From positions 79,280,079 to 79,344,078 of the forward strand of contig OX393556.1 in the NCBI GenBank assembly GCA_947650365.1: a stretch of 64,000 nucleotides of DNA, written 5' to 3'. Each line of letters starts with the position of its first letter. The first letter of the stretch is position 1. The notes under the pieces were generated by a model that was given only the letters and a program-made list of their open reading frames with translations, made no database searches and was not told the DNA's origin. The stretch is from Chamaelirium japonicum. Taxonomy: Eukaryota; Streptophyta; Magnoliopsida; Liliales; Melanthiaceae. This document shows, in pieces, positions 1 to 13,400 of this stretch. Made by a program: the position numbers and the translations under genes.

Positions 1-3000
1 GGAATGAACCATTTTTTCAGTATCCACCACCCCTGCAGGTCGGGGAGCCCGGCTGTACCGATAATACGCGGAGGTGCACCTTTTATCGCAGTCCCGGGCA
101 TCACACCAACAGATGCCGGGCTCTAAAGAACCACCTGGAGGACTTGGTCGCCCAAGGCCATTTGGATCAGTTCATTTTGCCTCCAAGGAGATTTGAGGTG
201 ATACCGGCGCGGGCTCCTCGGGATGGAGACCGCCCGGGGCCCGCTGAGCCCGCTCTGCCTCCACCCCCACCGGGAGGGCCGACGGTCTGTCACACCATCA
301 GCGGGCGCCTGAACGGCCCGAGATCCAGCAACGAGGTTCGTCGGCAAGTTAGAGAGATGGAGCAGGCTCAGAAGGTATTCTCCGTCTCTCTAACCCATGT
401 ATTGCTCCAAATGCCAAGGGTAGAAGCTCGAGACTTTATCTGGTTCTCGGAGGAGGACATGGCTGGGGTTGTTACCCCCCACAATGATCCCCTTGTCATA
501 CGCCTTATGATGGCAAACATTGAAGTAAGGTGGGTCCTGGTTGACTCAGGAAGTGTCGTAGACATCCTGTTCTTGTCGGCCTTCCAGGAATGGGATTGAG
601 ACAAATTGATTTGTCTCCCTCAACGGGCTCGCTCAGCGGTTTCACCGGCGAGGTCGCTAAGGTGTCATGGGAGATAACCCTCACCATAACGGCGGGCCCG
701 GAGGTACGCCAAGTTCGTTTCGCGGTGGTGGATGGACAGTCCGCTTTCAATGCCATCCTAGGGCGACCTTGGTTGAGGCAGATGAAAGCGGTGTCCTCGC
801 CTAATCACCAGGCCCTCAAGTTTCCCACCAACGGAGGGGTCATGGTAATTCGAGGAGACCAGGTCGCTGTTACCAGGTGCGAGCAGGACGTCTTTTACCT
901 CACAGATGTGGAGGTCGCTGAGGTCAAGAGGCCCGTGCCCTCCTAGCAATTAGCGCCCACCTCGAGCGGGCTCCTCCAAAGCCTGAGAGAGGTCTCCTCG
1001 CTTAAATCCCCTACTTCACCCCCAGGTGGGAGCGGTGTGGATCTTGAGCTTAAGGAGAAAGGTCGCCTGTCGGGATCCCAGAGAGGAAGTTTTCCCATTG
1101 CCGAGCCGCTGCAAGAAGTCAACATCGGTGGCAAGGACGGACCGAGGATCATCCATCTCGGGACCTCGCTAACCAAGGACGAGGTCCTGGCCCTAACCGA
1201 CGTACTCAGGGAATACCATGACGTATTCGCCTGGAGCTTCACGGATATGCCAGGGATTGACCCGGAGGTCGCCTGTCATCGTCTGCACACCATGAAAGAA
1301 TTCCCGCCAGTCAAGCAAAAAGCTCGGCACATACCTGCTGCGAAGTCCACTGCAGTGGCGGTGGAGATAGACAAGCTAGAGCGAGCTGGCTTTATACGCG
1401 AGGCGCACTTCCCCGAGTGGATCTCCAATATCGTGGCAGTGCCCAAGAAGAGCGGAGCGGTCAGAGTGTGCATCGACTTCTCCGACCTTAACAAAGCATG
1501 CCTGAAGGACGGATTCACTCTTTCGTGAATAGGCGCGCTGGTCGACGCAGCTGTCGGGTTCCGGGCTTTATCCTTTATGGATGGATATTCGGGGTATAAC
1601 CAGATACCTCTCCACGTCGAAGATCAGGAGAAGACCGCCTTCTATTCTGGGGCTGGCTACCAGAAGCTTTTCTGCTATCGGGTAATACCGTTTGGACTGA
1701 AGAACGCGGGAGCGACCTACCAAAGGTTAGTCACTCAGATGTTTAAGGATCAGATCGGCAAAATGTCAAAGTTTATATAGATGACCTCTTGGTAAAGAGT
1801 CGAGAGCGAGAAGGGCATGTTGCCGATCTCCGCAAAATCTTCGAAGTGTTGAGAAAGTACCAAATGAGGATAAACCCGGCAAAGTGCGCATTCGGGGTAA
1901 CTTCTGGGAAATTCCTAAGGTACCTGGTCACCCACAGGGGGATCGAGGCCGACCCTGGGCAAATCCGAGCACTTGTCGAAATGCCCACACCAAGAACCCG
2001 GCAGGAGGTCCAGAGACTGAGCGGGCGAATCGCCGCGCTAAATCGGTTCATCTCCAAATCCTTAGATAATTGCCGACTTTTTTTCGAGCTACTTCGAAAA
2101 GGGGTGAGCATTTATTGGGACGAAAAGTGTGAGCACGCTTTTCAAAAGATCAAGGACTATCTGGCGAGCCCGCCAATCCTAGTGGTGCCTAAGGATGGCG
2201 CCGAGCTGGGCGTGTACCTGGCAGTCACGGAGAATGCGGTGAGCGGGGCCCTCGTGGTTGAAGAAGCGAAGATAGAGCGGCCTGTCTACTTTGTAAGCCA
2301 CACAATGCTTCCCGCCGAGCTCCGGTATCGACCAATCGAGAAGGTCGCATTGGCCTTGGTCCTTACCGCGAGAAAGCTTCACCCATACTTCTCGGCGCAC
2401 ACTGTCAAGGTCATCACGGAACACCCTCTGAAGAGCGCACTCTCCAGACCCTTGGTAGCCGGCAGGCTCTATCGATGGTCCGCCGAGCTCGCTGCCTATG
2501 GTTTGGAGTATGTCCCTCGAGTTGCTGTCAAAGGGCAGGTTCTCGCGGATTTCTTGGCGGACTTCCCCATAGAAGAACCGGTCCTGTACCAGGAGGATGA
2601 GCCAACTGAGGCACACCCTGGAAAAGCCAGGTTCTTGGACGGACAAAGTGAGCCTCCTCCAACTAAGCATTCAGAGATAGCGGGCTGGGAGCTATTCGTC
2701 GATGGATCCTCCAACGCTTCGGGGGCCGGAATCCAGTTGCACTAATCGCCCAGGAGATACTCCTCGAAAAATCAGTCCGGCTGGATTTTGCCGCCACCAA
2801 CAACGAAGCAGAGTACGAGGCACTGCTTGCCGGACTAGAGCTCGCTCAAGAAGTAGGCGCCAAACGGTTGAAGGTCTTCAGCAACTCCCAGCTGATCATT
2901 TGTCAAATCAAAGGAGATTATGCCTCCCGGGATACGCGAATGGCGGGCTACGTGGATCTGGTGAAAGGCAAGGCCGCGGAGTTCGAAAAGATCTCCTTCG

Positions 3001-4381
3001 AGCAAATTCCGTGAGCCGATAACAGGCGAGCTGACGCGTTGGCAAATGCCGCCTCCCTGCTAGGAGGATCGGAAGCTCGCCAGATTTTCATCGAAGTCCA
3101 AAGTCAGTCTCGGCTCCAAGTAGCAGAGCCCGCTGTTAACCAAGTATCGGCCGATGTGTCACCTGGCGGATGGATCGCGCCTATTATCCGTTTTCTCCTA
3201 AAGGGCGAGCTCCCGGAAGACAGAGAAGAAGCTCGGCGAATGGAGAAGTGCGCTGGTCGCTATCTCATTCGCTGGGATCATCTTTTTAGGAAATCCTTCG
3301 GCGGGCCAAATCTTCGTTGCATCGAGCACCCCGAAACCGAAGAACTTTAAATAGCATTCACTCTGGTGAGCTGGGGAACCATGCCGGCGGGCGGTCTCTG
3401 GCTGCGAAAGCCCGGAGGCAAGGATATTGGTGGCCCACTCTGGAGCAAGACGCTTTGTAGGCCGCTCAAAGCTGCATCCAATGCCAGAAGCACGCCACGA
3501 CAAATCATATGCCCGTAGAAGAGCTACATCCTCTGGCGAGCCCCTGACCTTTTCAGCAATGAGGACTGGACATTGTGAGACCTTTCCCCGTATCAGCCCA
3601 GCAAAAGAAATTCATCTTAGTGGGTACAGACTATTTCACCAAATGGGTGGAAGCGGTCCCGCTAGCTACGATAGGTGAAAAGCAGGTGAAGGACTTCCTT
3701 TGGAAGAATATTTTCTGTCGTTTCGGTCTGCCCCGAGTACTTATCACCGACAACGGCCGTCAGTTCGACAATCGCTTGATCAAGAACTTTTGTGCTGAGT
3801 ATGGAGTCAACCCCCAAAGCAATGGGCAGGCAGAAGCCACGAATCGTGTAATTCTGGACAACCTCAAGAAGAGATTGGAAGGGAAGAAGGGATTGTGGGA
3901 GCAGGAGCTCGATGGAGTCCTATGGGCCTATCGCACTACTCCACGTTGCTCAACTAACGAGTCGCCCTTCAGTCTCACTTATGGTTGCGAAGCCGTGCTG
4001 CCCATAGAGGCCGAGCTGCCCACGGAAAGAAGGCTTGCGTCGGAGGAGGTCGACAACGACAAACTGCTCGCCGACTCCCTCGATCAGCTCGAAGAAAGAC
4101 GAGAGTGCGCCAACCTGCACCTCGCCGGGTACCGGCAGGAAATGAAGCGTGCATACGACAAAAGAGTCCACCACCGAGCATTCAAAGCCGGTGACATGGT
4201 AATAAGAAAGGTGTTCGCAAACACACAAGAGCCTAACGCAGGGAAGCTCGGCACGAACTGGAAAGGCCCCTATATAGTACGCGAAGCGCGAGGCTCGGGG
4301 GCTTACCAGTTGATGACCGCTGAAGGCGACCTGTTAGAGCGACCTTGGAATGCCTTCCACCTCCAAAAATTTTATGCATAA
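1..4381 (+). pseudogene. Ty3/gypsy gag C-terminus and pol relic (PR-RT-RH-IN)
   Basis: The reading starts inside the gag zinc-knuckle region (about 45-175, with a CRALKNHLEDLV-like stretch). Protease follows, with a VDSGS active-site motif near 543-560. Reverse transcriptase spans about 1270-2100 and contains a YIDDLLVKS-type catalytic motif near 1775-1800. RNase H spans about 2150-3020, and integrase about 3430-4380, with an ITDNGRQFD core motif and a C-terminal KLGTNWKGPYIV segment. The order PR-RT-RH-IN is Ty3/gypsy. The region is a fossil with roughly six to ten breaks. It ends at a stop just before 4382 and is followed by the long spacer typical of Tat-type elements. Confidence 0.9.
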
Positions 4382-5284
4382 GACCGATGGTTTTTTGTAA
4401 GTCATTTTTTGAAGTTATAAATGAACGATGGAGGTTTCACCAAAGAATTCAGCCCGGAAGCTCGGCGTAGCCAGAGCACGCATGATCTACGGAAAAGTAC
4501 AGTCCGTTGTCATACGGACTTAAAGCAAGACCGGGACCCTCAGAGGCCGCCAGTAGGCGACCTTGAGATTCCCGGGGTAGTCCACCGTCGTGCGGACTTA
4601 AAGCAAGACCGGGACCCTCAGAGGCCGCCAGTAGGTGACCTTGAGATTTCTGGGGCAGTCCGCCGTTGTGTGAACTTAAAGCAAGACTGAAATCCTCAGA
4701 GGCTGCAAGTGAGCGACCTTGAGATTTCCAGGGTAGTCCGCTGTCTAGAGGACTCAAAACCCAACCAGGATCCTTCGCGTTCACCTGCCATGAACGGAAG
4801 CATCCTGGCGCGAATTAGGGAAACTTGAGAAGGGCGACCACCCTTTCAGGTAGCCCGAACTTTCCTTGGTAACCCCTCTAAGGGCATCCAGTGAACATGA
4901 CCTTTGGGGGAATTTAACCGGGCAGGGGGCAGCTAGCACTTATTAGTTTCCTTCAAAAATAAAAATGGTTTAAGTCTCTGAGTGTAGGGAAGTTTTTTGA
5001 AGTTATATGGTTCGCTTATCGTTTTTCGGCCGATTATATTGAGTTTTAGCGAGCATGCCGGGTTTTTCGTTTGCATATACTTTAAAATAAAATGGTTGAA
5101 TCGAATTAGTTGCCTCGCCCGGGGTATGATCCTCATGGCCGCTGCGAAAGGTTTTGGAGCAGACTCATGAGCGGACTCACAGAAAGAAAGAAAAGAAACA
5201 CAGAAGAATAAGACACAGAGGCGAGCTCGAAAGATCTATCATTCATTGTTCAAGTTACATCAATGGGGTTACAAAAGATAGAGC
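4382..5284. other. Non-coding spacer between pol and the antisense ORF
   Basis: No credible ORF is seen on either strand. The spacer holds a 78-bp tandem repeat (listed separately) and then AT-richer sequence. The right end probably contains the 3' untranslated region and polyadenylation site of the antisense ORF, whose stop is at 5285. Confidence 0.6.
4497..4765. repeat. 78-bp tandem repeat, about 3.5 units
   Basis: The motif CGGACTTAAAGCAAGACC recurs at about 4515, 4593 and, diverged, 4671. Each time it is followed by a CCTCAGAGG-type segment, and a fourth partial unit is more diverged. Spacing is 78 bp. It lies in the post-integrase spacer of the Tat-type element, where such short arrays are common. 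Confidence 0.85.
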
Positions 5285-5831
5285 CTAGGCTGGACCCGCA
5301 CCAGCACCCTCGTCGTCGCCGCGCTTCCTCTTTTTCGACCTTTCGGCCTTATATTTCTCGATGGCGTCCAGCGCGCCCTTCTGGAGGAGCTCGCCCAGCT
5401 GCAACTGGAGTCGTTCTCGCTGGGAGTGGAGGTCGCGGAGATGTGCCTCCTTCAGCGCCGCGATCTCATCCCTGGAGGCCGCCGCTTGGCTGCGAAGCTC
5501 GAGAATTTCCTTCTGAGCGGCCTCCTTTGGCTTTGGTCGCCTCTTGTAGATCCGCGAGGGCGCGGGCACGAGCATCCTCTACCGAGGCTAGCACCGTGGT
5601 GAGAGTGGCAGCCCGCTGGCGCAGCTGAGCGACCTCCGTATCAACAGAGGCGGCCTGCTGGTGCAGCCGGTCCACCTCAGCTCGGAGCTCACCGGATCGG
5701 TCCATCTGGCGAAGATGGTGGATGTGCTTGTCTACCCTCTCCGAGCCATGGAGAGTGTCATCGTAGAGGGCGACCGTATCCCCCGCAACGCCAGCGACCT
5801 CATCGGCGAGAGCCCGGCTAACCCGCTCCAC

Positions 5832-5920
5832 CTACGGCAAGGCGAAACAGTTAAAAGAGTTAGAAAAGAGTTAGAACAGGAAGAGAGATTTAAGGCAGAG
5901 AAGCGTGAAGGTAATCTTAC
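5832..5920 (-). other. Predicted 89-bp GT-AG intron in the antisense ORF
   Basis: On the minus strand a donor GAG|GTAAGATT (5920) and an acceptor TTGCCGTAG|GTGG (5832) bound an 89-bp segment. It is pyrimidine-rich on that strand and much less GC-rich than the coding sequence on both sides. Both flanks read as coiled-coil-like protein. The intron is in the orientation of the antisense gene, so it would not be removed from the element's own genomic RNA. Not proven without RNA. Confidence 0.6.
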
Positions 5921-8114
5921 CTCGATGAGCCGGTTGACAAGGACGATATAGGGAGTCCGGGTGAAAATATTGCGCCCCAGGATCTCCCGCATGTAGTGAG
6001 GAGTGCGTTCGGGGTCGCCTGAGGAGGAGCCCGCCTGGCTTTTCTCGGTCGGAGCGGCTGGGGGGGGGCAGCGGCAGCAGCGTCAGCAGGATCGAGCACC
6101 GCAGGGACCGTGACCGGAGCGGGCTCAACCCCTTGAGCGCTGGGGCCTTTATCAGCAGTCGGGGGTGGCGCTACGGCTCGCCCTTCGTCGGGCTCGCCAG
6201 GGTCCGAGGCTTCCGAGCTTCAGCTCGGAAGATCCTCCAGGATGACCCCCAGGTCCGGGGACCATTAGACCAGCCCGCCCAACTCCTCCATAAGGGAAGG
6301 AGCAGCTGGGTTGTCGGGCGGGGCGATGGCTGGCAAGGCCACTGGGGCGCTGGCCGCTGGAGCACGGGCAGGAGAGCAGGGAGCAGGGGTTGCTGCTGGC
6401 CCCCCCAAGGCCACGGGAGCGAGGGGAGCGGGGGCTGCGGCTGGACCTTTAGAGGTCGCAGGAGGCGCGGTGGCGGGCGCGCTGGGAGTTGGTGTGGCTG
6501 TTGGCGTGGCAGGAGGCGCGGCGGCAGGCACGCTGGGAGTTGGCGTGGCTGTTGGTGCGGCAGGAGGCGCAACGGTGGGCGCGCTGGGAGCAGCGGGCGC
6601 CCTGGGAGCGGCGGGCACGCTAGGAGCGGCGGGCGCGCTGGGAGCAGCGGGCGCGCCGGGAGCGGGTGCAGCCGGTGCTGGGGTCGAGCTCGGTGGAGCC
6701 GGTCCCTCGAAGGGCGGGGGAGGCCCCGCAGTTGTAGGCGCGGGCTCATCTCCCGAAGCCCGCTCCTCGTCGTCCGAGCTGGAGGCGGAGCTGAGATCGT
6801 CACACGATCCTAAGCCCACCTCGGCGAGGGCGACCTTGCTCCGCTCCTCGAGGACTCGTTGGAAGGCTTCGCGAGCCTCCCGAACGACGTCATCCTCCCC
6901 CGACGGGCGGGCAGACGGAGTCTTCTTCTTCTTCTGGGAGGCGCCCTCCATCTCTGGGGTCATCACCGCAACAAATAAAGTTTTAGAAGGGTCACCTGGG
7001 AATCCGCGCATCAACACTTCAGCCATTGGGGACTCCACTTCCGCCATGCTGAGAAGAAGCTCGATGCACAGATCCTTGGGCTCGACAAAAGTGATGCGAC
7101 GATGCCGAGGCTCTGGGATTGGGACCCTCGGAGGAAGGATAGAAAGGGAGGTCGCCTGACTTGGGGGTGCTTCACGGGTTGGAGGCGGCGGTGGGGGGAT
7201 ATCCTCCTCGCAGAGCATCTCGAGGGTGTCCTTGTCGGCGACCTTGATTGGGGAAGCCCGCTTCTTCCCCTTCTTCACCGAAGTCCCTTCCCCAGCAGAG
7301 GTCGCCGGGGCCGCCGTAGAGGTCGAGCCAGCGCGCCGGGAGACCGCGACCTTCTTCCGCATCACCTTCTGCCAGGTGGTGATGGTTCCGGTCCGAAGAT
7401 CCTTCCAGAGGAAGGAAAAGTCCGGCGCGAGGACTTTCTTGGGGGTTCGTCCCCCGAGGAAGTGCAGTATCGCCTCGTCGAGAGATTTCTCTTGGGCTGC
7501 GGCGATGCACTTTTTCCCCTTTGCCCGGTATTCCGCGATCTCCTTGAAGACAGGGAGAGGCGGCCTGCCGGGAAGAGAGGGGACGCCGGATCGAGGACCT
7601 CGCCACTCGCCATCGATCACGAATGGGTACTCTTTCCAGTACCTGTCCTTGTTCTCAACGGCGGTGAATGGGAGCACCTCGCCGGAACGGCCCGTGAGGT
7701 AGAATAGACCACAATCTACCTCACTGAAGACGGGTCCCGATTTGAGGAACCACTTCTTCAGGAGGTAGGCTAGGGGGATCCTCACGTTTAGGGCTTCCTC
7801 GATTCGAGAAAGCCCGTAAAGGATCCCCCACGAGTTTCCCGGAAGCTAGGCGGGGCATAAGTCCGCCAGTTCCAGGAGCTCGCTGGCCAGATGGTTCAGG
7901 GGCAGCTGGAGCCCTGACTATATCTGCCCCACAGAGACCGCGGTGCCCAAGAGCGGCCTCCCAGAGCTCGAGCGGGGAAGAATGGCGAGCTCCTGGGGGA
8001 TGCCCACTGCCGTTCATAGACTCTCGGGGATGGGCACACCCCAGATGTCATGAAGCCAGACGACGGCGAGCTCCTTCGGAGGTGCCTCTTCCCCTGAGCC
8101 CGGAGCTCTCACCG

Positions 8115-8119
8115 AGATA
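8115..8119. repeat. Left target-site duplication of copia A (AGATA)
   Basis: AGATA lies immediately before the left LTR and is repeated exactly at 18041-18045 after the right LTR. Five base pairs is the usual length for LTR elements. Confidence 0.9.
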
Positions 8120-10450
8120 TGTTGGAAATAAATCCCTGGTAGAGGCCCGCAGCGGAAGCAAAGTGATGGTCCGAGGACCGTGAGCGGTGTGCGTTACATA
8201 TCAAAATTTTCATCGAAACGATCTACATATGCGTGTATGAATCTAGCATGGCAACTACGCGAACCCCTAACGATGATCTAACGCGAAAGAACAAACTAGC
8301 ATGAATGCATGTTCTAATTATGTTAGATCTACTTGTTAGAGGTCATACCTGCGTGCGGAATCTTTCACCGCGACAAATTTCTTCTTTGTCGATGGAGACG
8401 GGCTACGGATCTGCTCGACATAGCTTCGGTGCGACGGCCATAACTTTCTGCTCCGACCTTTGATTGGGCTGAAATTTGGACTGCAGGTAGCCAACTTCGA
8501 GACGCAACTTTTCCAACAAGTTTCACATCGTTTGGACTTCTGTAGCTCCCGGAATCGCAAAAACAATTTTGATTTTCTGTGCAGATTCTGGACAGCAAAA
8601 GGTTGCGGGAGACGCCTTCTAGTTCACCCGATCTCACACGATGCACGGCACCTCGTCGATGGATCTCTGAGTGCCTCCATACGACGAGCCTTCTCCTTCT
8701 ACGAAACACCACGTGAGGAAGACGAGTCGCCATCCAATGGCGCAAGCGAGAGAGAGAGAGAGACGAGAGAGGAGATGCGAAGAGAGGAGAGGGGGCGGCT
8801 AGGGTTTCCCCATGCCATGGCCGGCCCTAGGGCTTGCATGGCTCTATGAATTTCGTGCACCCTCTCTCTCCTTATCATATATATAGCCGGCCTATCCATA
8901 TGGATAAGGACAGTATGGATAAGGATGATTGATTCAAGCCTTGTCCCTATATATCTCTTCTTTATCTCTATCCTTTCCTTGTTTTCGAAAACGGTCAAAA
9001 CCAGCCCGTTTTCTGCGCCTCATAACCGGCCCCTTCATCGGAGGCAACAACCTCCCGAAACTAATGGGGCCAGCCTTGACCAGTCTCTCAACACTTAGGG
9101 CCGGCCCCCTTAGTGCATAGTGGCGCATGGTATGACCAAAACGCCCTTATGTCACTAGTTGGCCGTTCCTCGTGTACGAGACTTTACAAGGCACACATAA
9201 GTGAAGTGCACCAGTGATTTCACTATTCTCTGAGGTTCCCATATGGTGCCCCTAGTGAAGTCAACTAGTCAACTCGCAACATGTCCCGGTGCATCGCACC
9301 TATGTGGCAAAGTCCACTTATGACAAGGAATTGCTACATGTGTCTCTGCACTAACCTAGGGTTTCCCCTTAGTGCACACACGTAGCTACGCATCTACCGT
9401 GCACTAGTGCGAAGCACTCACGGAGCGTATGCTTGGACTTCTCGCTTCCTCTAACTACGTTCTGTGTTTCGAGGAGATGGTATAAGAACCATACATAATG
9501 TCGATAAGGTGGAACCTTCAGGGACCAGGGTTCATGGCTTCCAACTCAGACTCGATCGACACACTACCCGAGTGTACCATCGATCCTCTGAGTTCGAGTT
9601 AACCTGCGTAGCCACCCAGAGTGCGACGCAGGCTGCACTCCAATCCCCCCGGACTTACTATGTTCTCCCACATACCCCTGCTCTCCGCTTAGTATGGTAA
9701 ACTCGCTGTCCCTCCACTGGTGCCATGATGCAACTCGAGCGGTGGAGAATACCGTCAGACTCGAGTGCTTATTTGACTCGGTTCCTTCCAGGTTGACCAC
9801 ATACATCGTACCTCCGATTACTCTGACGAGCAACCGGATCCGTCATCAGTCCAACTGATGACCACCTGGCCAGGGTTTAATATGACGTAGGTCAGACCAA
9901 GGAACGCACCTCCCGTTAGGGGTGTGGATAGCCTGCAGGAGTGACACGCTGATGCAACGCCAGTCGGGTAACCCAGTACACCGTGGTTTTGGATCACTGC
10001 ATCCGGATCCTCACACATTGGTGCGCCAAAGCACCACACAACTGGTTAGTCCACCAGACATGGCTCCTCAGGGTTTAGGACCGTTTTACCCTAAGCAGAA
10101 ACACGGTTTAGTGCACCGATGTCTGCTCACCTATCTGTGCACCGTGTTGGTTCCGTTCGGCCACAGACACTGTGCCTGGTAATGACCGTGGTGGAGACAC
10201 CCACGCTCTGTCATCCCAACAGCTTATCCTGATAGGGCGACCAACCCTTATCAGAGCTGCGAACGCATTTAGGTTACATGGGACCAGTCCCTTGAGTCTC
10301 CCACTCAAGTGGATTACCATGTAGCCATGGCTCTCTGTTCTGTAATCAGAACACGTACTAAGGTACGTACCAATATGCACTCCTATACTATCAACCATAC
10401 ATAGCTAAACTATAGGTTTTTACGAGCTATAGACCTCACCAATTCTAACA
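8120..10450 (-). repeat. Left LTR (3' LTR) of copia A
   Basis: On the minus strand it runs from TGTTAGAATTGG to TTTCCAACA, with TG...CA ends. It is almost identical to 15710-18040. A TATA-like stretch (CTATATATATG, minus) is at about 8875-8886, and a splice-donor-like GCAG|GTATGA is at 8348. Confidence 0.95.
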
Positions 10451-10462
10451 ATCTCCCACTAG
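10451..10462 (-). promoter_or_regulatory. Polypurine tract of copia A
   Basis: The minus strand reads CTAGTGGGAGAT directly before the 3' LTR, the usual AGTGGGAGAT polypurine tract of this copia group. It would prime plus-strand DNA synthesis. Confidence 0.8.
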
Positions 10463-13400
10463 GTCTAACGAGGAATAACGGTGTTGAGCTCTGTAGCTTC
10501 TACATGCTGCCCAAAAGCCTTTGCAGGAATTCCCTAAAGGAATTGGCAACATTGTCTGTAGATTCCACCTCAGTACCGCTACTTGCATTTCCTCCTATAA
10601 CTCTCAGATCAAGTGGAGTTTGTACTTGATGGGTTTCCCCTTACGGCGGTACCTAGTCTCCTTGGACCTTGCTTACTGCTCTTCTGTTGTAACAACAGAT
10701 AACTGAGCCTCTGGTACGCGTCCCAAGTTCTCTAAGAACTTCCTAAGCCTTACCACCTGATATACTACTTCGCACGCAACAACGTGCTAAGCATCTGTGG
10801 TAGAGTCTGTGATGCACTTGCTTCACACTCTACCAACTACCGCTTCTAATCCCAAGATAAAAATAATCCCTGAAATCGATTTTCTGGTACACACATCTGA
10901 CACCAAAGTCAGATCCTGTGTGTCCAATCGATATCAGGACCTGTGAAGTGCAAGCTAACTCACAATCCTTACTTAATGAGGATTTCTGAGTATACCCTTC
11001 ACATCGGTCCAGAGATCTGGACCCGGGTTCGACTGAAACCGACCCATCGTCCTGCTGTGCAATAGATATCTAGCCTCGTAAACCGAATCTGGCTAGAATC
11101 TTATCTTCATGCGTAGCCTGTGACAGCAAGAGAATCTTGCTCTGGTTATCTCGAGTTACCTTGATTCCCAGAGCATAACTCGCCTCACTAGGGTCTTTCA
11201 CATCGAATTGTGATGACTACAAACCTTTATCGTAAACAATATTCCTACATCATTTTCAATCAGTAGAATATCGTTAACGTAAAGTACTAAATATACCCTT
11301 GTAGCTATTTCACCTTTCCTGTACCATCTTGGTTTATCCTCATTCTGATCAAATCCGTATGAGCGGATTCCCTTGATCAAAATAGATATTCCAACTTGGA
11401 TGCTTGCATCAGTCCATAAATGGACCGTTGCAACTTGCATTCCATATCTTCCTAACCTACTGACACAAAGCCTGGGGCTACTCATCCATATGTCCTTTCC
11501 AAATTCCCGTTAGGGAATAACTGTCTTGACATCCATCAACCAGATCTCCCAACTATAATGGGCTGCGATGGATTAAGAGGATCCGAAATAGACTTAGGCA
11601 TAGCTACCAGTGAGATGGTTTTGACATAGTCAATCCCTTCTCTTTTGGCAACTAATCTAGCCACTTAAGTCTTAATCGGGTGCTCTTCTAATACACCTTC
11701 TACACCCTGAAGGGTGATAGTGCTATAAGTGTCAAGACTGTTTCAAGGGACATTGATGCAAATTTGTCTCCATGGTCTTTTGTCAGTAAGAGCTGTCGGA
11801 AGCTCCCACTACTTCTTCGTAGCTCTAGGGGTCATCCTCCTGAAACTCTGGATTAACTATCAAAGTCTCTCCATAGTATCTTTCAGGAGCTCTGATGGTC
11901 CCACAACAACGAAGTGGTGGTAGTACAAAAGTGAATTGTTTCTACAGTGTCTGGTATACTAGTTTCTTGTATCATCTACTCCCACTACGTTTTTCAGATG
12001 CGCACTCTCTACCAGTACCCAGTAGTTCACCCAGAACTACCTTACCGGTAAACTTATGGTCTATAATATAATCCTGGTCTAGGTAGATGGTATTCGTAAA
12101 AACGATTACCTTCCAAACCTCAAGATCATAGAATAGTCCACCTTATGCCTCCTAAGGGTAACCTACAAACAGATATACCTGGAACTATATCTCCATCTCA
12201 TCCCTCTTGTCCTTTTGCACAAGTGCAGGACAACCCTATATCTCGAGACACTATAGTGTCAGCTTTCGCTTAGACCATAGCTCTCTATAGGTCTGAGGTG
12301 CTGATCTAGATGAGAGATAGTTTCAGATATAAGCTACTGTTTTAAGGTACATCCCCACCAAAAGGTAAGTAGTACACTTGGCAATATTCATCATACTACG
12401 GACCATGTCAAACAGGGTCTGATTCCTTCTCTCGGAGACTTTATTCTGACGTGTCATCCTTGGAGCATTTAACTGGGAGCTAATCCCATGCTCCCTTAGG
12501 ATCCTATGGAACTCGTCCGATAGTGACTTATTCCTTCGATTAAATCGAAGAGTCTTCTATCGTCTAGACGCTCTTGGAACCATAGACGTCAAAATTAACT
12601 AACCCCCATACCTTTTGTGGCCCTTTTAGTTATTATGCCTTCCAGATTACACTCATAGGTTAGAAGGATCTCCGATGATTCTGTGAACAGAAACTCGGCC
12701 TTCTGTCACCTCTGAATTTATCTGAGGCAAAATATCTAAATCAGAGGGATCACAAATCGGATAGATTCTCTGAAGGATTTAGATGCATTTAAATTTGACG
12801 CTGCAGTTGTCATGAAATCTATTTCCGAATTAAGATTAAATTTAAAGAGATTATTCTGATCTATTCCTCTAGTACTGAAGCTATCTTTTCAGTTTAAGAT
12901 ACACACATACGGTGCTGTCTAAAACTAAAAACTTCATTTACTACGGAGGAAACAGAACTATATCTCTAAAAACAAAATCTGTATTTCGGAAAAACTAAGA
13001 CATTCATATCTAACAGCTTCCGTAGCGGCTTATGGCATCAGTACCTATGTTAGGATTACTTCACTATAAAGTAGCCTTCTGCTTTCCTTGAATCTCTGTA
13101 GACCCGAAGTCTACATTCTAAGAAGCATAAGAACTGCTACTAGATAGCGACTCAAATCCTAACATCCTGAGACCATACTCAATCTTCAAATACCGCCTAT
13201 ACTTGCTAAAACAGAAACTCTTCCGTCCTTAGCATTACCATACTTAGGAGTCCACACTAGTTTCTGCACTAGAATAGTTTTCGATCTCTTATAAGTTACT
13301 CCCTTAGGTTCTTCTAAAGAAGACCTAGGTTAAGCACTAAAGGCTTTGCCTTTAATCTTGATCTCATCCTTTGTCTCTTGGAAATCTCCTTAGAAGTTCT

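Larger units (their letters stand above)
5285..8119 (-). pseudogene. Antisense ORF of the Tat-type element (3' portion; plant 'putative gypsy-type transposon' family)
   Basis: On the minus strand, opposite to pol, this stretch encodes an N-terminal globular part (7785-7330, with WKEYPFVIDGEW- and FLWKDLRTGTITTWQKV-like segments). This resembles the conserved domain of the antisense ORFs of Tat/Retand elements (Transposase_28-like). A long Ala/Pro-rich low-complexity region follows (about 6730-6300), then a coiled-coil-like C-terminus (5831-5290) ending in a basic KKRKRG patch that could be a nuclear signal. Its 5' end lies beyond copia A, at 18119. High GC at third positions suggests past constraint. 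A few breaks are present in the N-terminal half. Function in the element's life cycle is unknown. Confidence 0.75.

Noticed and set aside
5263-7707. Several long plus-strand ORFs (for example 6133-6813 and 6311-7159)
   Set aside because: They mirror the GC-rich antisense ORF in other frames; their Gly/Ala/Arg-rich products are composition effects.
8336-10398. ORFs of 60-130 codons inside the copia LTRs (also at 15926-17988, 46641-48575, 54385-56308)
   Set aside because: They recur in all LTR copies on both strands with no family similarity and simply reflect LTR sequence; not called as genes.
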